Shown: positions 1 through 7,413, numbered from the stretch's first letter. The stretch is DNA of 64,000 nucleotides from Fusibacter tunisiensis (GCF_016908355.1 NZ_JAFBDT010000009.1:18254-82253); one strand, 5' to 3'. Notes: a model not told the origin generated them from the sequence alone. Program-made: numbers and translations.

Positions 1-60
1 GCCTCCAAAATTATTTTGACTTACGAATTAATTATAGCATGAATTGTCTAAAAATTTAAA

Positions 61-98
61 AAAATCTGTATGAAGGCTTTGACCTTCATACAGATTTT
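61..98. terminator. bidirectional intrinsic terminator
   Basis: A perfect 16-bp inverted repeat (61-76 with 83-98) around a 6-base loop, with A-rich left and T-rich right flanks, so it can act on both strands. It closes the minus-strand cyclase gene, whose stop codon overlaps its right arm. Confidence 0.8.
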
Positions 99-1221
99 AA
101 AATAAGAGTGGTTTTCTGTGTTTTTCTTTATATTGATACATACGAACGTCTGCAATACGTACGAGAACTTCATAGACCATAGAGTCTTCTGGGGAACTGG
201 CAATGCCATAACTAAAACTCATAGGGACGGAGATGCCTTGATGTGTGATTTTTTTTGCTTCAGTTAGGGTTACGATTTCACGCATTTTTTCTTCTACCTT
301 GGCAGGGGGAAGATTTCTGAAAAGAATTGCAAATTCATCACCACCCACTCTGGCAAAAATATCGGATTCTTTAAGTAGCCCTTGAATTGTTTTTGAAAAT
401 TCCACAAGCAATTGGTCACCTGCTGAATGGCCAAAATGATCGTTGATCAGTTTCAAATTATTGAGGTCACACATGACTAAAGAATAGGATTCCATGTTAT
501 CTAAGGTATGGGTCCGATAGGCCTTGAATAATTTTTCAAAATAACTTCTACTATAGGTACCTGTCAGACTATCAAATTTGGATAAATTTATAGTTTCTTC
601 AATTAAATGTTTGTTTTTAAGTGCAATTGCAATATGATTTGCAAAATGGTGAATCACTTTTTGATCTGTTTCGTCAAAAGTGTTGGACAGTTCGCTGTCA
701 ATGTTTAAAATTGCGACAATCTTTTGATCGAGAACAACAGGCGTTGAAAGTGTTTCTTTTATCTCGAGTCCGCCAGCCTTGGCCAGTGAGGAATTTACAG
801 ATGGATCAAGAAATTTGGAATCGTGTAGGGAAACGTCCCGAATAAGTGTCGGCAAATCGTAGTTGCCTTCTGCATTTTTATAAAGAAAAGTTTCTTCTAG
901 TGTAAAGGATACCTTTTGAAGTTGCTCGAGATCATAGCCAATACATGTTTTATACTCATAACGGCCGGTTAAATCATTGTAGATTAGAAAACTGGCACGT
1001 GTGGCTTTTGGAATGGTGCCCAATGCCAATTCCAATAGTTTGTGAGAGTAGTCATCGAGATGGTCCATTTTAACAAACAGTTTTCCTATGGATAGAAGTG
1101 TGTCTAGGACACCTTTTCGATTTTGTATGTCATGATGAAGTTTTTTTGATAAGTTATATTGATAGATATTGGCAATGAGCAATATAAGCGTTAGTGCGCC
1201 TAAAATTAATAAATAAGGCAT
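97..1221 (-). CDS. membrane-anchored GAF-GGDEF diguanylate cyclase
   Basis: Predicted to make cyclic di-GMP from two GTP at the inner face of the membrane. One N-terminal transmembrane helix (about residues 3-20) and a short coiled linker are followed by a GAF-type sensor region (about 40-200) and a GGDEF domain (about 213-370) with an intact GGDEF signature at residues 293-297, so it is probably active. The inhibitory I-site position four residues upstream of the spacer reads KESD instead of RxxD, so product feedback may be weak. It stands alone, divergent from the nfeD-stomatin pair. The family is clear; the signal sensed by the GAF region is unknown. Confidence 0.9.
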   Translation of the reverse strand: MPYLLILGALTLILLIANIYQYNLSKKLHHDIQNRKGVLDTLLSIGKLFVKMDHLDDYSHKLLELALGTIPKATRASFLIYNDLTGRYEYKTCIGYDLEQLQKVSFTLEETFLYKNAEGNYDLPTLIRDVSLHDSKFLDPSVNSSLAKAGGLEIKETLSTPVVLDQKIVAILNIDSELSNTFDETDQKVIHHFANHIAIALKNKHLIEETINLSKFDSLTGTYSRSYFEKLFKAYRTHTLDNMESYSLVMCDLNNLKLINDHFGHSAGDQLLVEFSKTIQGLLKESDIFARVGGDEFAILFRNLPPAKVEEKMREIVTLTEAKKITHQGISVPMSFSYGIASSPEDSMVYEVLVRIADVRMYQYKEKHRKPLLF

Positions 1222-1277
1222 GGATTTCCCCTCTTTTCCATGAAAAATATTTTAAATTTGTAATTTCTTAAGGTTTT

Positions 1278-1291
1278 CTTAATATATTAAG
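1278..1291. promoter_or_regulatory. 14-bp perfect palindrome upstream of nfeD
   Basis: CTTAATATATTAAG lies between the divergent cyclase and nfeD genes, about 45 bp before the nfeD start, with TATAAC hexamers just downstream. It could be an operator or simply an AT-rich promoter element; no regulator is identified. Confidence 0.3.
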
Positions 1292-1332
1292 TGTATAACA
1301 GTAGTATAACATTTTTGAAAGGAGGCGTGGAG

Positions 1333-1779
1333 ATGTCATTTGATCCGATTGTAATTACATGGGCTGTTTTAATAGTAGTGTTTACCATAGCTGAAGCCGC
1401 AACGTTAGGATTGACATCCATTTGGTTTGCAGTTGGAGCCCTTGCAGGACTTATTACAGCAGCACTTGGATTCAATATCATTGTTCAGATTGTTGTTTTT
1501 ATTATCGTTGCAACTATTTTGATAATATACACACGTCCAATTGCTAAAAAAGTGCTTCGGATTGGGAAAAACAAAACCAATATTGATGCCTTGATTGGAC
1601 GCACCGGTTTGGTGGTTAAACCAATTGAGCCGCAACAAACCGGACAGGTTAAATTGGGTGGACAAATTTGGACAGCTAAAGGGCCTGGGGATGAATCTTT
1701 TGCAATGGATGAAATTGTGGAAGTACTGGCAATAGAAGGCGTTAAGTTAATTGTAAAAAAGAATGAAACTAAAAACTAG
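1333..1779 (+). CDS. NfeD family membrane protein
   Basis: A 148-residue short NfeD protein: three hydrophobic segments in the first 70 residues, then a C-terminal OB-fold-like beta domain (about 85-145). The ATG at 1333 is chosen because a GGAGG sits 8 bases before it; an upstream ATG at 1291 has no ribosome binding site. NfeD proteins are encoded next to stomatin/SPFH proteins and are thought to work with them in membrane microdomains; here the SPFH gene starts 9 bases downstream, so the two are surely co-transcribed. The long NfeD form with a ClpP-like protease is not what is seen here. Precise function is unknown. Confidence 0.88.
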   Translation: MSFDPIVITWAVLIVVFTIAEAATLGLTSIWFAVGALAGLITAALGFNIIVQIVVFIIVATILIIYTRPIAKKVLRIGKNKTNIDALIGRTGLVVKPIEPQQTGQVKLGGQIWTAKGPGDESFAMDEIVEVLAIEGVKLIVKKNETKN

Positions 1780-1788
1780 GAGGGTATT

Positions 1789-2757
1789 ATGGGTTATTTT
1801 GTTTTAATTGGTCTTGCGATTTTCGCATTGCTGCTCGTTATTTTGAACATTAAGATTGTACCACAATCAAACGCTTATGTTATTGAAAGACTTGGTGCCT
1901 ATGATTCAACATGGGAAACGGGACTTCACTTTAAAGTGCCGCTGTTAGACCGTGTGGCGAAGAAGGTGACACTTAAGGAGTTGGTGGTCGATTTTCCACC
2001 ACAACCTGTAATAACGAAAGACAATGTTACAATGAAAATCGATACTGTTGTGTATTATCAGATTACAGATGCTAAACTTTACACCTATGGCGTTTCTCAA
2101 CCGATTGTTGCAATTGAAAATTTAACAGCAACAACACTTAGAAATATTATTGGTCAATTGGAACTGGATGAAACGTTAACTTCAAGAGACCTTATCAATA
2201 CACAGATGAGAAGCATCTTGGATGAAGCAACTGACCCATGGGGTATTAAAGTTAATCGTGTTGAAGTCAAAAACATTTTGCCACCGAAGGACATTCAAGA
2301 GGCAATGGAAAAACAAATGCGTGCAGAACGTGAAAGAAGAGAATCTATTTTGCGTGCAGAAGGCGAAAAACGTGCTGCTATCCTTACAGCTGAAGGTCGT
2401 AAAGAAGCGGTTATACTAAATGCTGAAGCAGACAAACGTTCCGCAATTCTAAAGGCAGAAGCGCGTAGAGAAGCACAAATTCGTGAAGCTGAAGGTGAGG
2501 CGGAAGCAATCTTGAAAGTTCAACAGGCAACAGCTCAAGGCCTTGAAATGATTAAGAAAGCTGGTGCAGATCAAGCGGTCTTAACCATCAAAAGTTTTGA
2601 AGCACTTGCTAAGGTTGCCAATGGTAATGCAACAAAACTCATTATCCCATCAGAACTTGGTGGCGTTGCAAATTTAGTGGCGAGCATTTCTGAAGTTTCT
2701 AACTTCAATAAAGAAGCGAATGCAGGTCTTGCTGCGGATGACAGTATCGAAGCATAA
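1789..2757 (+). CDS. SPFH/Band 7 (stomatin-like, QmcA-type) protein
   Basis: A 322-residue stomatin homologue: one N-terminal membrane anchor (about residues 3-20), a Band 7 domain (about 20-180) and a long alpha-helical stretch rich in Ala, Glu, Arg (about 180-260) in which AEGEKRAAIL/AEADKRSAIL-type repeats recur, as in the oligomerising coiled coil of this family. It is expected to form membrane-bound rings or scaffolds with the NfeD protein encoded immediately upstream. AGGAGG precedes the start by 7 bases. A strong terminator follows, so nfeD and this gene form a two-gene operon. Confidence 0.92.
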   Translation: MGYFVLIGLAIFALLLVILNIKIVPQSNAYVIERLGAYDSTWETGLHFKVPLLDRVAKKVTLKELVVDFPPQPVITKDNVTMKIDTVVYYQITDAKLYTYGVSQPIVAIENLTATTLRNIIGQLELDETLTSRDLINTQMRSILDEATDPWGIKVNRVEVKNILPPKDIQEAMEKQMRAERERRESILRAEGEKRAAILTAEGRKEAVILNAEADKRSAILKAEARREAQIREAEGEAEAILKVQQATAQGLEMIKKAGADQAVLTIKSFEALAKVANGNATKLIIPSELGGVANLVASISEVSNFNKEANAGLAADDSIEA

Positions 2758-2770
2758 CCGTCTATTTGAG

Positions 2771-2807
2771 GCTCAATTGTCGATATATTTGACAATTGAG
2801 CTTTTTT
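2771..2807 (+). terminator. intrinsic terminator after the stomatin gene
   Basis: An 11-bp perfect stem (2771-2781 with 2791-2801), a 9-base loop and a run of six T at 2802-2807. Confidence 0.88.
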
Positions 2808-2858
2808 GCGTCTGGGTAACAATTTGGTTAGAATGGCATTAGAATCCTGTTGAATCAA

Positions 2859-2887
2859 TTGACAGAGAAATTATATAGGTGTAATCT
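2859..2887 (+). promoter_or_regulatory. sigma-A type promoter for the DUF4097 gene
   Basis: TTGACA at 2859-2864, a 17-bp spacer and TAATCT at 2882-2887, about 40 bp before the start codon and downstream of the preceding terminator. Confidence 0.5.
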
Positions 2888-2926
2888 CCAATTATAAGGG
2901 CGCAAGCAGTTGAATAGGAGGACAAG

Positions 2927-3883
2927 ATGAATAGTAAACTGGATATCTTAAAGATGGTTGAATCAAAGGAAATTAGTTTGGAAAAAGCTCTGGAATTGTT
3001 AGAAACATTAGAACAGACTGAAAAAATTGAAGATGAACTTAGAGAAGACATAATTGCAGAAGAAGATGACGAAAGTCATGTGGAAGCTGAACTTGTTAAA
3101 AGCATTGATGTGGCACTTGTAGCATCACAAGTCAATATTGAAAGATCAAATGTGACAGAAGTTACTGTAGAGCTTTTTGATTCTAAAACTCGAGAACTTG
3201 TTGAAAAACCAGAGTGGCTTCAATTTTATGAAGAAGCACATTATTTTTCTATAAAAGAGACGCGGACCTCGAATTTTTCAGATGTTTTTGATTTTTTTAA
3301 AGGCATAACCATTAATGGCGACTCGGGAATATTTATTAATGTAAAGTTACCTAAAGATTTTGAGATTGATAAAGGTAAATTTTCAACAGTTTCGGGGAAA
3401 ATATCAATGATAGGTGTCAGAGGTGTTGACCTTGAAGCAAAAAGTGTGAGTGGGAAAATTGTTGCAACTGACGTAAAGGCGAAGGTTATTCAATTGAAAT
3501 CCACTTCTGGAAGCATTGTTTGTGATAATGTAAGTGCGCCTAAAGCTATATTGAGCAGTACTTCGGGAAAAATCAAAGCTTCAGGTACCTGTGCAAAACT
3601 TGAAAGTAAAACTGTTTCGGGAAGTATTGAAATTTCAGGGGATGATAATTTGAAGGCGATTACAGCTGGAAGTGTTTCTGGAAAAATCGCTGTTTATTTA
3701 CCTGAACCAGAAAAATACAATTTGTTTTTTGATTCCCTTTCAGGAACCATAGATGCAAGTGGCTTTGCAATTGTTGAAAAAAATGTGTCTGGTAAAAAAC
3801 ACATCTCTGTAGACAATCGATCGCAAGACCGTTTTATTAAGGCAAGTACCGTTTCTGGGAAAATTGTATTGGATCGGGTTTAA
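2927..3883 (+). CDS. DUF4097 (YvlB-like) beta-strand repeat protein
   Basis: A 318-residue protein with a short helical N-terminus (about residues 1-35, pattern ILKMVESKEISLEKALELLE, typical of YvlB-like proteins), an acidic linker, then a repetitive beta region (about 130-315) in which a TVSGKI / SVSGKI / STSGSI motif recurs about every 20 residues, the mark of DUF4097 right-handed beta repeats. No signal peptide or membrane segment, so cytosolic or membrane-associated through a partner. Homologues in Bacillus are linked to cell-envelope stress operons; here it stands between an SPFH pair and apbE. The function is not established. AGGAGG lies 5 bases before the ATG. Confidence 0.85.
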   Translation: MNSKLDILKMVESKEISLEKALELLETLEQTEKIEDELREDIIAEEDDESHVEAELVKSIDVALVASQVNIERSNVTEVTVELFDSKTRELVEKPEWLQFYEEAHYFSIKETRTSNFSDVFDFFKGITINGDSGIFINVKLPKDFEIDKGKFSTVSGKISMIGVRGVDLEAKSVSGKIVATDVKAKVIQLKSTSGSIVCDNVSAPKAILSSTSGKIKASGTCAKLESKTVSGSIEISGDDNLKAITAGSVSGKIAVYLPEPEKYNLFFDSLSGTIDASGFAIVEKNVSGKKHISVDNRSQDRFIKASTVSGKIVLDRV

Positions 3884-3896
3884 AATGTGCTATAAT
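3869..3896 (+). promoter_or_regulatory. promoter for apbE
   Basis: TTGGAT at 3869-3874, a 16-bp spacer and a perfect TATAAT at 3891-3896; it overlaps the end of the preceding gene and lies about 40 bp before the apbE start. Confidence 0.5.
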
Positions 3897-3937
3897 AAAT
3901 TCTGAATTCAATATGTAGAGAAAGGTATTTCAATTAA

Positions 3938-5044
3938 ATGAAGGAAATGAAAAGAATTGGTATTTTTTTAGTTCTATTGATGAGTCTTGGTGTCCTTTCG
4001 GGGTGTCAGACCAAGGAGACATCTTCTGAAGAATTGCCATATGCGCGTTCTGAATCGTCTGTTAGAAAAGATAAAACGACAGATCGCACCATTACAACCC
4101 AAGAAAGTTATCAGTTGGCAACTCGAATTACCATTAGTATTTATGATGAAAAAGAGGCCCCGAATTCAATTTTTGATGCTATTTTTGATTTGATAGCAGG
4201 GTATGAGGACATGATTTCTAGGAACATAACAGATTCCTACGTGTCTAGGATTAATCAAGCAGCAGGTGATGCACCTGTTTCTGTGCCAGATGATTTGTTT
4301 AACTTAATTCATCAAGGCATCACATATGCGGACCTATCACAGGGGGCATTTGATATTTCAATTGGACCACTTGTGAATTTGTGGGGTATTGGAACTTATG
4401 AAGCGAAAGTTCCGGAATCCAGCGAATTGGAGAAAGCCCTTTCTAAGGTGGACTATCACAAAATTGAACTTGATTATGACACTAAAACAGTATTTTTGAA
4501 TGAAAAAGATATGTTTCTTGATCTTGGGGCAATTGCTAAAGGATACATTGCGGACGAGATTAAAGCTTTGATTTTAGAAAAGGGATATACAAATGCCATT
4601 ATCAACTTAGGCGGAAATGTTTTGATGGTTGGAAATAAGCCAAATTCAGACTATTGGTCTGTTGGTATAAGGGATCCACTTTCGGATTCGGGAACTTCTC
4701 TGGGAATTCTTGAACTAAATGATAATTCTGTGGTATCTTCTGGTGTCTATGAGCGTTTCTTTGAAGAAAATGGCGTCAGGTACCACCACTTGATTAACCC
4801 TAACACAGGCTATCCTGAACAGAATGATTTACTGGCCATTTCCATAGTGTCAGATGTTTCTGTGGATGGAGACGCCCTGTCAACAGCAGTTTTTGTATTG
4901 GGGGTTGAAAAGGGGTATGAACTGGTTGAATCACTTGAAGGCGTTGAAGCGCTTTTTATACAATCGGATAAAGACATTATAGTAACGCCAGGATTAAAAT
5001 CAAAATTTAGGTTAATAGATGACACCTATAAACTTGTATATTAA
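3938..5044 (+). CDS. apbE: ApbE family FAD:protein FMN transferase, lipoprotein
   Basis: Transfers FMN from FAD onto a Ser/Thr of target proteins outside the membrane. The first 23 residues form a lipoprotein signal ending in LSGC (Cys23), so it should be anchored to the outer face. The ApbE core (about 75-350) shows DLGAIAKGYIADEI (about 197-210), NLGGN, and a C-terminal DGDALSTAVFVLG, the Mg2+/FAD site of the family. Length 368 is usual. It is convergent with a two-domain FMN-binding lipoprotein, an obvious substrate candidate, while no rnf or nqr genes, the other common ApbE clients, are nearby. Confidence 0.93.
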   Translation: MKEMKRIGIFLVLLMSLGVLSGCQTKETSSEELPYARSESSVRKDKTTDRTITTQESYQLATRITISIYDEKEAPNSIFDAIFDLIAGYEDMISRNITDSYVSRINQAAGDAPVSVPDDLFNLIHQGITYADLSQGAFDISIGPLVNLWGIGTYEAKVPESSELEKALSKVDYHKIELDYDTKTVFLNEKDMFLDLGAIAKGYIADEIKALILEKGYTNAIINLGGNVLMVGNKPNSDYWSVGIRDPLSDSGTSLGILELNDNSVVSSGVYERFFEENGVRYHHLINPNTGYPEQNDLLAISIVSDVSVDGDALSTAVFVLGVEKGYELVESLEGVEALFIQSDKDIIVTPGLKSKFRLIDDTYKLVY

Positions 5045-5053
5045 TCAATAAAA

Positions 5054-5084
5054 AAGGCACCCAATAGTGGGTGCCTTATTTTTT
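5054..5084. terminator. bidirectional terminator between apbE and the lipoprotein gene
   Basis: A 10-bp perfect stem (5054-5063 with 5068-5077) and a 4-base loop, with A-run on the left and T-run on the right, serving both convergent genes. Confidence 0.88.
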
Positions 5085-5125
5085 ATTGCAATATGAGTTG
5101 TTGTTTGCAGCTTTTCTCTATTCTA

Positions 5126-5989
5126 TTATCGTAATTCTAAAGCTTCTTCAGCCAATGCAAGGAAACCATCAAAAGAAATGGAAACACTTGCAATTGTATC
5201 AATTTCACCAAGATCTTGAACGCTAATCAGGTAGTTTTCAATTTCCATAGCTTGCTCATGCCATTCAGCAGATGCGTTACCTTTTGCGACCATACCATAA
5301 TCACCATCGATTGAAGCTGTTTTCTTATCTTTCTCACTTGTTTCGCCAATAGCATTCCAGTTAGCTGCAACAATGTTGCCGTTAATTACAGTGAAAGATA
5401 CAGTATCTTTCCAACCTGAATCACTGAATGCATCTGCTTCTGCAGAGAATGTACCGTCTTTATAGATACCAGTTCCTACAGGACCTTGTGCCATAGCTGT
5501 TTCAACCAATGCTTCAAAATCATTTACATGGATGGATACACCAGCAATTGTATCTGTGTGTCCATCTTCGTCAACATAGTTGATGCCATCGAAACTCTGA
5601 TTTTCAATCAAGTAAGCTTCCGCCAATTCGGCTTGCTCATGCCATTCAGCTTGAGCGTTACCTTTTGCAACCATACCATAATCCCCATCTGCTGAAGCTG
5701 TCTTTTTATCTTTGCCAGCTGATGTATTTGCTGCGTTCCAGTCAACGTCTACAATATTGCCACCTTCAACGGTAACTGTTACAGTACCTTTCCAACCTGA
5801 ATCCGAAAAACCTGGCTCAGTTGCAAAATAAATACCATCTTCGTAATCGCCTTGAACTTCAGGTGCAGATGTTTCTGGTGCTGCTGTTGTTTCCGGTGTC
5901 ATATTATCTGGCTCATCAGTGCTACCGCAACCTATCATTAAACTTCCTACTAATGCTAAAACTAGCATTAAACTAAATAATTTCCTCAT
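5126..5989 (-). CDS. tandem FMN-binding-domain lipoprotein (PplA-like, major membrane immunogen family)
   Basis: A 287-residue lipoprotein: signal peptide ending MIGC (Cys21), a Thr/Glu/Pro linker (22-47), then two repeats (about 48-165 and 173-285). Each repeat has FSDSGWK, a DKKTAS-DGDYGMVAKGN stretch, AEWHEQA, and a C-terminal DTIA(G/S)VSI at residues 146-153 and 264-271, which lines up with the flavinylation motif Dxx(S/T)GA(T/S). Two-domain lipoproteins of this kind (PplA of Listeria, from memory) carry covalent FMN put on by ApbE and pass electrons across the wall. Here the acceptor position is Ser152 and Ser270, not the commoner Thr. It is convergent with apbE. Membership is fairly sure; flavinylation is inferred. 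Confidence 0.82.
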   Translation of the reverse strand: MRKLFSLMLVLALVGSLMIGCGSTDEPDNMTPETTAAPETSAPEVQGDYEDGIYFATEPGFSDSGWKGTVTVTVEGGNIVDVDWNAANTSAGKDKKTASADGDYGMVAKGNAQAEWHEQAELAEAYLIENQSFDGINYVDEDGHTDTIAGVSIHVNDFEALVETAMAQGPVGTGIYKDGTFSAEADAFSDSGWKDTVSFTVINGNIVAANWNAIGETSEKDKKTASIDGDYGMVAKGNASAEWHEQAMEIENYLISVQDLGEIDTIASVSISFDGFLALAEEALELR

Positions 5990-6031
5990 TACAAGCCACC
6001 TCCTAAGTGTTTTGCAAACAACTCATGTCAT

Positions 6032-6059
6032 ATTATAACAAAAATCAGGAGATTTTCAA
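6032..6059 (-). promoter_or_regulatory. promoter of the FMN-lipoprotein gene
   Basis: On the minus strand, TTGAAA (6059-6054), a 16-bp spacer and a perfect TATAAT (6037-6032), about 45 bp before the start; AGGAGG follows just ahead of the ATG. Confidence 0.6.
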
Positions 6060-6106
6060 CATTGTTGACATAAAATTAACAGATTTAAAAATTCTAAAGA
6101 AGCAGT

Positions 6107-6433
6107 CTATTGATTTGGCGTTTCAATTATAACGGCAGTTCCATAAGCTAAGATTTCTGCAGCGCCTTGAAGAACGCTCGATGTGGAATAACGGACATTA
6201 ACAATAGCGTTGGCGCCAAGCTTTATGGCTTCATCCACCATGAGTTTTGTAGCGATTTGTCTTGCTTCTGTGAGCATTTCATTATATTCTTTCATTTCAC
6301 CACCAACAAGGTGACGAAATGCAGATGAAATATCTTTTCCGATATGTCGTGCTCTTATAGTACTGCCTCTTACCATTCCCAGTGTGCGTATAATTTTTCC
6401 AGCAGGAAAATCAGGTGTTGTGACAAGGATCAT
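6107..6433 (-). CDS. YbjQ / UPF0145 family protein
   Basis: A 108-residue cytosolic protein of the YbjQ family, recognisable from the start TTPDFPAGKI, the central RHLVGGEMKEYNEMLTEAR and the end GANAIVNVRY...AYGTAVII. Members form pentameric rings in crystal structures and have been labelled heavy-metal binding, but the present sequence has no Cys or His cluster and no firm function is known. A small membrane protein gene lies 18 bases upstream on the same strand and is probably co-transcribed. Confidence 0.9.
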   Translation of the reverse strand: MILVTTPDFPAGKIIRTLGMVRGSTIRARHIGKDISSAFRHLVGGEMKEYNEMLTEARQIATKLMVDEAIKLGANAIVNVRYSTSSVLQGAAEILAYGTAVIIETPNQ

Positions 6434-6451
6434 CTCAAACGCCTCCCTTAA

Positions 6452-6670
6452 TTAATATTTTTTATGGTCTTCCCCTTCAGTTTTGTAATCTCTGTATCGG
6501 TCATATATTAGGGCTCCAATTAATATTATACCCACAATTAATAAGAGTACAGCAAAAAGATGGATTGCACTATTTAAAAACGTTGAACTTGGAAAATAGA
6601 GTGTTGAAAAAGCTAGGATGAACAATAGAACCATGAGGCCCACAAATGTAATGCTTGAAAATTTAATCAT
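6452..6670 (-). CDS. small two-helix membrane protein, unknown function
   Basis: I do not recognise this gene. From the ATG at 6670 it encodes 72 residues with two hydrophobic helices (about 6-24 and 32-54) and a charged C-terminal tail ending DHKKY. An upstream ATG at 6700 would add ten residues; 6670 is preferred because GAAGGGA lies before it while 6700 has no visible ribosome binding site. It is followed 18 bases later by ybjQ. Codon use and composition match the neighbours. It may simply be a membrane partner for the YbjQ protein. Confidence 0.6.
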   Translation of the reverse strand: MIKFSSITFVGLMVLLFILAFSTLYFPSSTFLNSAIHLFAVLLLIVGIILIGALIYDRYRDYKTEGEDHKKY

Positions 6671-6719
6671 ATTTTTTTCAGTCCCTTCACTTTGATTCAT
6701 GTATGTAATGTGGGTATTT

Positions 6720-6750
6720 AGATTTTACCAGTATTACTGTGGTAAAATCT
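6720..6750. repeat. 31-bp inverted repeat between the small membrane protein gene and veg
   Basis: Perfect 11-bp arms (6720-6730 with 6740-6750) around 9 bases. No T-run follows on either strand, so it does not look like a terminator. It lies upstream of genes on both strands (start at 6670 on minus, promoter at 6804 on plus), fitting a large operator or an RNA hairpin. Confidence 0.5.
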
Positions 6751-6803
6751 TAAGGAATTATTAAATAAGCATTAAAAAAAAGGCTGTAAAAGAATATTGT
6801 GTA

Positions 6804-6832
6804 TTGACAACACCTGTGAGAATCGGTATAAT
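6804..6832 (+). promoter_or_regulatory. consensus sigma-A promoter of veg
   Basis: TTGACA at 6804-6809, exactly 17 bp, then TATAAT at 6827-6832: both hexamers are perfect. Transcription would begin near 6839, which rules out translation starts upstream of that point. Confidence 0.9.
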
Positions 6833-6881
6833 ATTGACTTTTTATTGTTATGATGTTATAATTGGTGAAGTGGATGAGAGG

Positions 6882-7160
6882 ATGGTGGTTTATTTGGCGA
6901 CACGGCAAACCTTGGATGGTATCAAAAGTAATGTAATGGAATGTCTTGGAAAAAAAGTCATTCTAAGAACCAATAAGGGAAAGAGAAAAGTCAAAGTTCG
7001 AGAAGGCATAATTGAAAATGTATTCCCATGTATATTTACAGTTAGAGTCGATCAAGGAACTGAAGCGGAAAGAACTATCTCTTTTAGTTATTCGGATATA
7101 TTGACTGAATCTGTTGAAGTGACTGTAGTAGGTACCTCAGGCGTGATTCAGGTTTCTTAA
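6882..7160 (+). CDS. veg: Veg family protein
   Basis: A 92-residue homologue of Bacillus Veg, which is strongly transcribed and linked to biofilm control. The family pattern is clear: LGKKVILRTNKGKRK (about 23-37), a GIIEN-FPCIFTVRVDQ strand, and SFSYSDILTESVEV. The ATG at 6882 is chosen because the promoter's -10 box is at 6827-6832, making any start at 6804 impossible; GAGAGG precedes it closely, and GTG at 6870 is a weaker alternative. In Bacillus veg also lies near the origin side of the chromosome. Single-gene unit with its own terminator. Confidence 0.88.
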   Translation: MVVYLATRQTLDGIKSNVMECLGKKVILRTNKGKRKVKVREGIIENVFPCIFTVRVDQGTEAERTISFSYSDILTESVEVTVVGTSGVIQVS

Positions 7161-7188
7161 AATAAGGATTGTCCTTATTTTTTTTTTT
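7160..7188 (+). terminator. terminator of veg
   Basis: A 9-bp stem (7160-7168 with 7172-7180), 3-base loop, followed by a run of T. Confidence 0.85.
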
Positions 7189-7285
7189 GCAAAAATCTTT
7201 ATTTATTTTTTTTTATGTTTATTCTCTATTAAGAATTTGGAAAAACTCTGGATAGTTCTAATATTCTGAAAATAGAATGTGTTGC

Positions 7286-7297
7286 GTTTTGCAAAAC
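7286..7297. promoter_or_regulatory. 12-bp perfect palindrome upstream of arcA
   Basis: GTTTTGCAAAAC, about 90 bp upstream of the arcA -35 box in the 312-bp gap between veg and arcA. It does not fit the cre consensus. A candidate second regulatory site; no regulator is assigned. Confidence 0.3.
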
Positions 7298-7322
7298 CCA
7301 TAAACTTACAAAAGATACAATG

Positions 7323-7358
7323 TATGAATATACATACATTAACGAATAATTGTTCGCC
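7323..7358. promoter_or_regulatory. tandem ARG-box-like sites (ArgR operator candidate)
   Basis: TATGAATATACATACATT (7323-7340) matches the ArgR consensus wnTGAATwwwwATTCAnw at nearly all positions; the adjoining 7341-7358 carries CGAATAATTGTTCG, a second, nearly symmetrical half-match. They lie about 30-60 bp upstream of the arcA -35 box, a position where ArgR activates arc operons in other Firmicutes. No argR gene is in this window. Confidence 0.55.
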
Positions 7359-7384
7359 CTTTAAAACTATTGATAAAAGTAGTG

Positions 7385-7413
7385 TTGAAGCATACAAAGT
7401 CAAATGTTATACT
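7385..7413 (+). promoter_or_regulatory. promoter of the arc operon
   Basis: TTGAAG at 7385-7390, 17-bp spacer, TATACT at 7408-7413. An alternative pair is TTGAGA (7413-7418) with TATATT (7435-7440), 16 bp apart. Confidence 0.5.

Noticed and set aside
5927..5989. Signal peptide segment LFSLMLVLA resembling the enterococcal pheromone cAD1 (LFSLVLAG)
   Set aside because: Lipoprotein signal peptides share this hydrophobic pattern, the residues just before the lipobox Cys differ, and no conjugation system is present, so a pheromone role is unsupported.
6061..6083. GTTGACATAAAATTAAC as a Rex operator
   Set aside because: The arm spacing (7 instead of 4) and the outer bases do not fit the Clostridial Rex consensus.
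6804..6881. In-frame extension of veg upstream to a TTG at 6804
   Set aside because: The stretch contains the -35 and -10 boxes of a perfect promoter, so it is not transcribed; the ATG at 6882 gives the family length.
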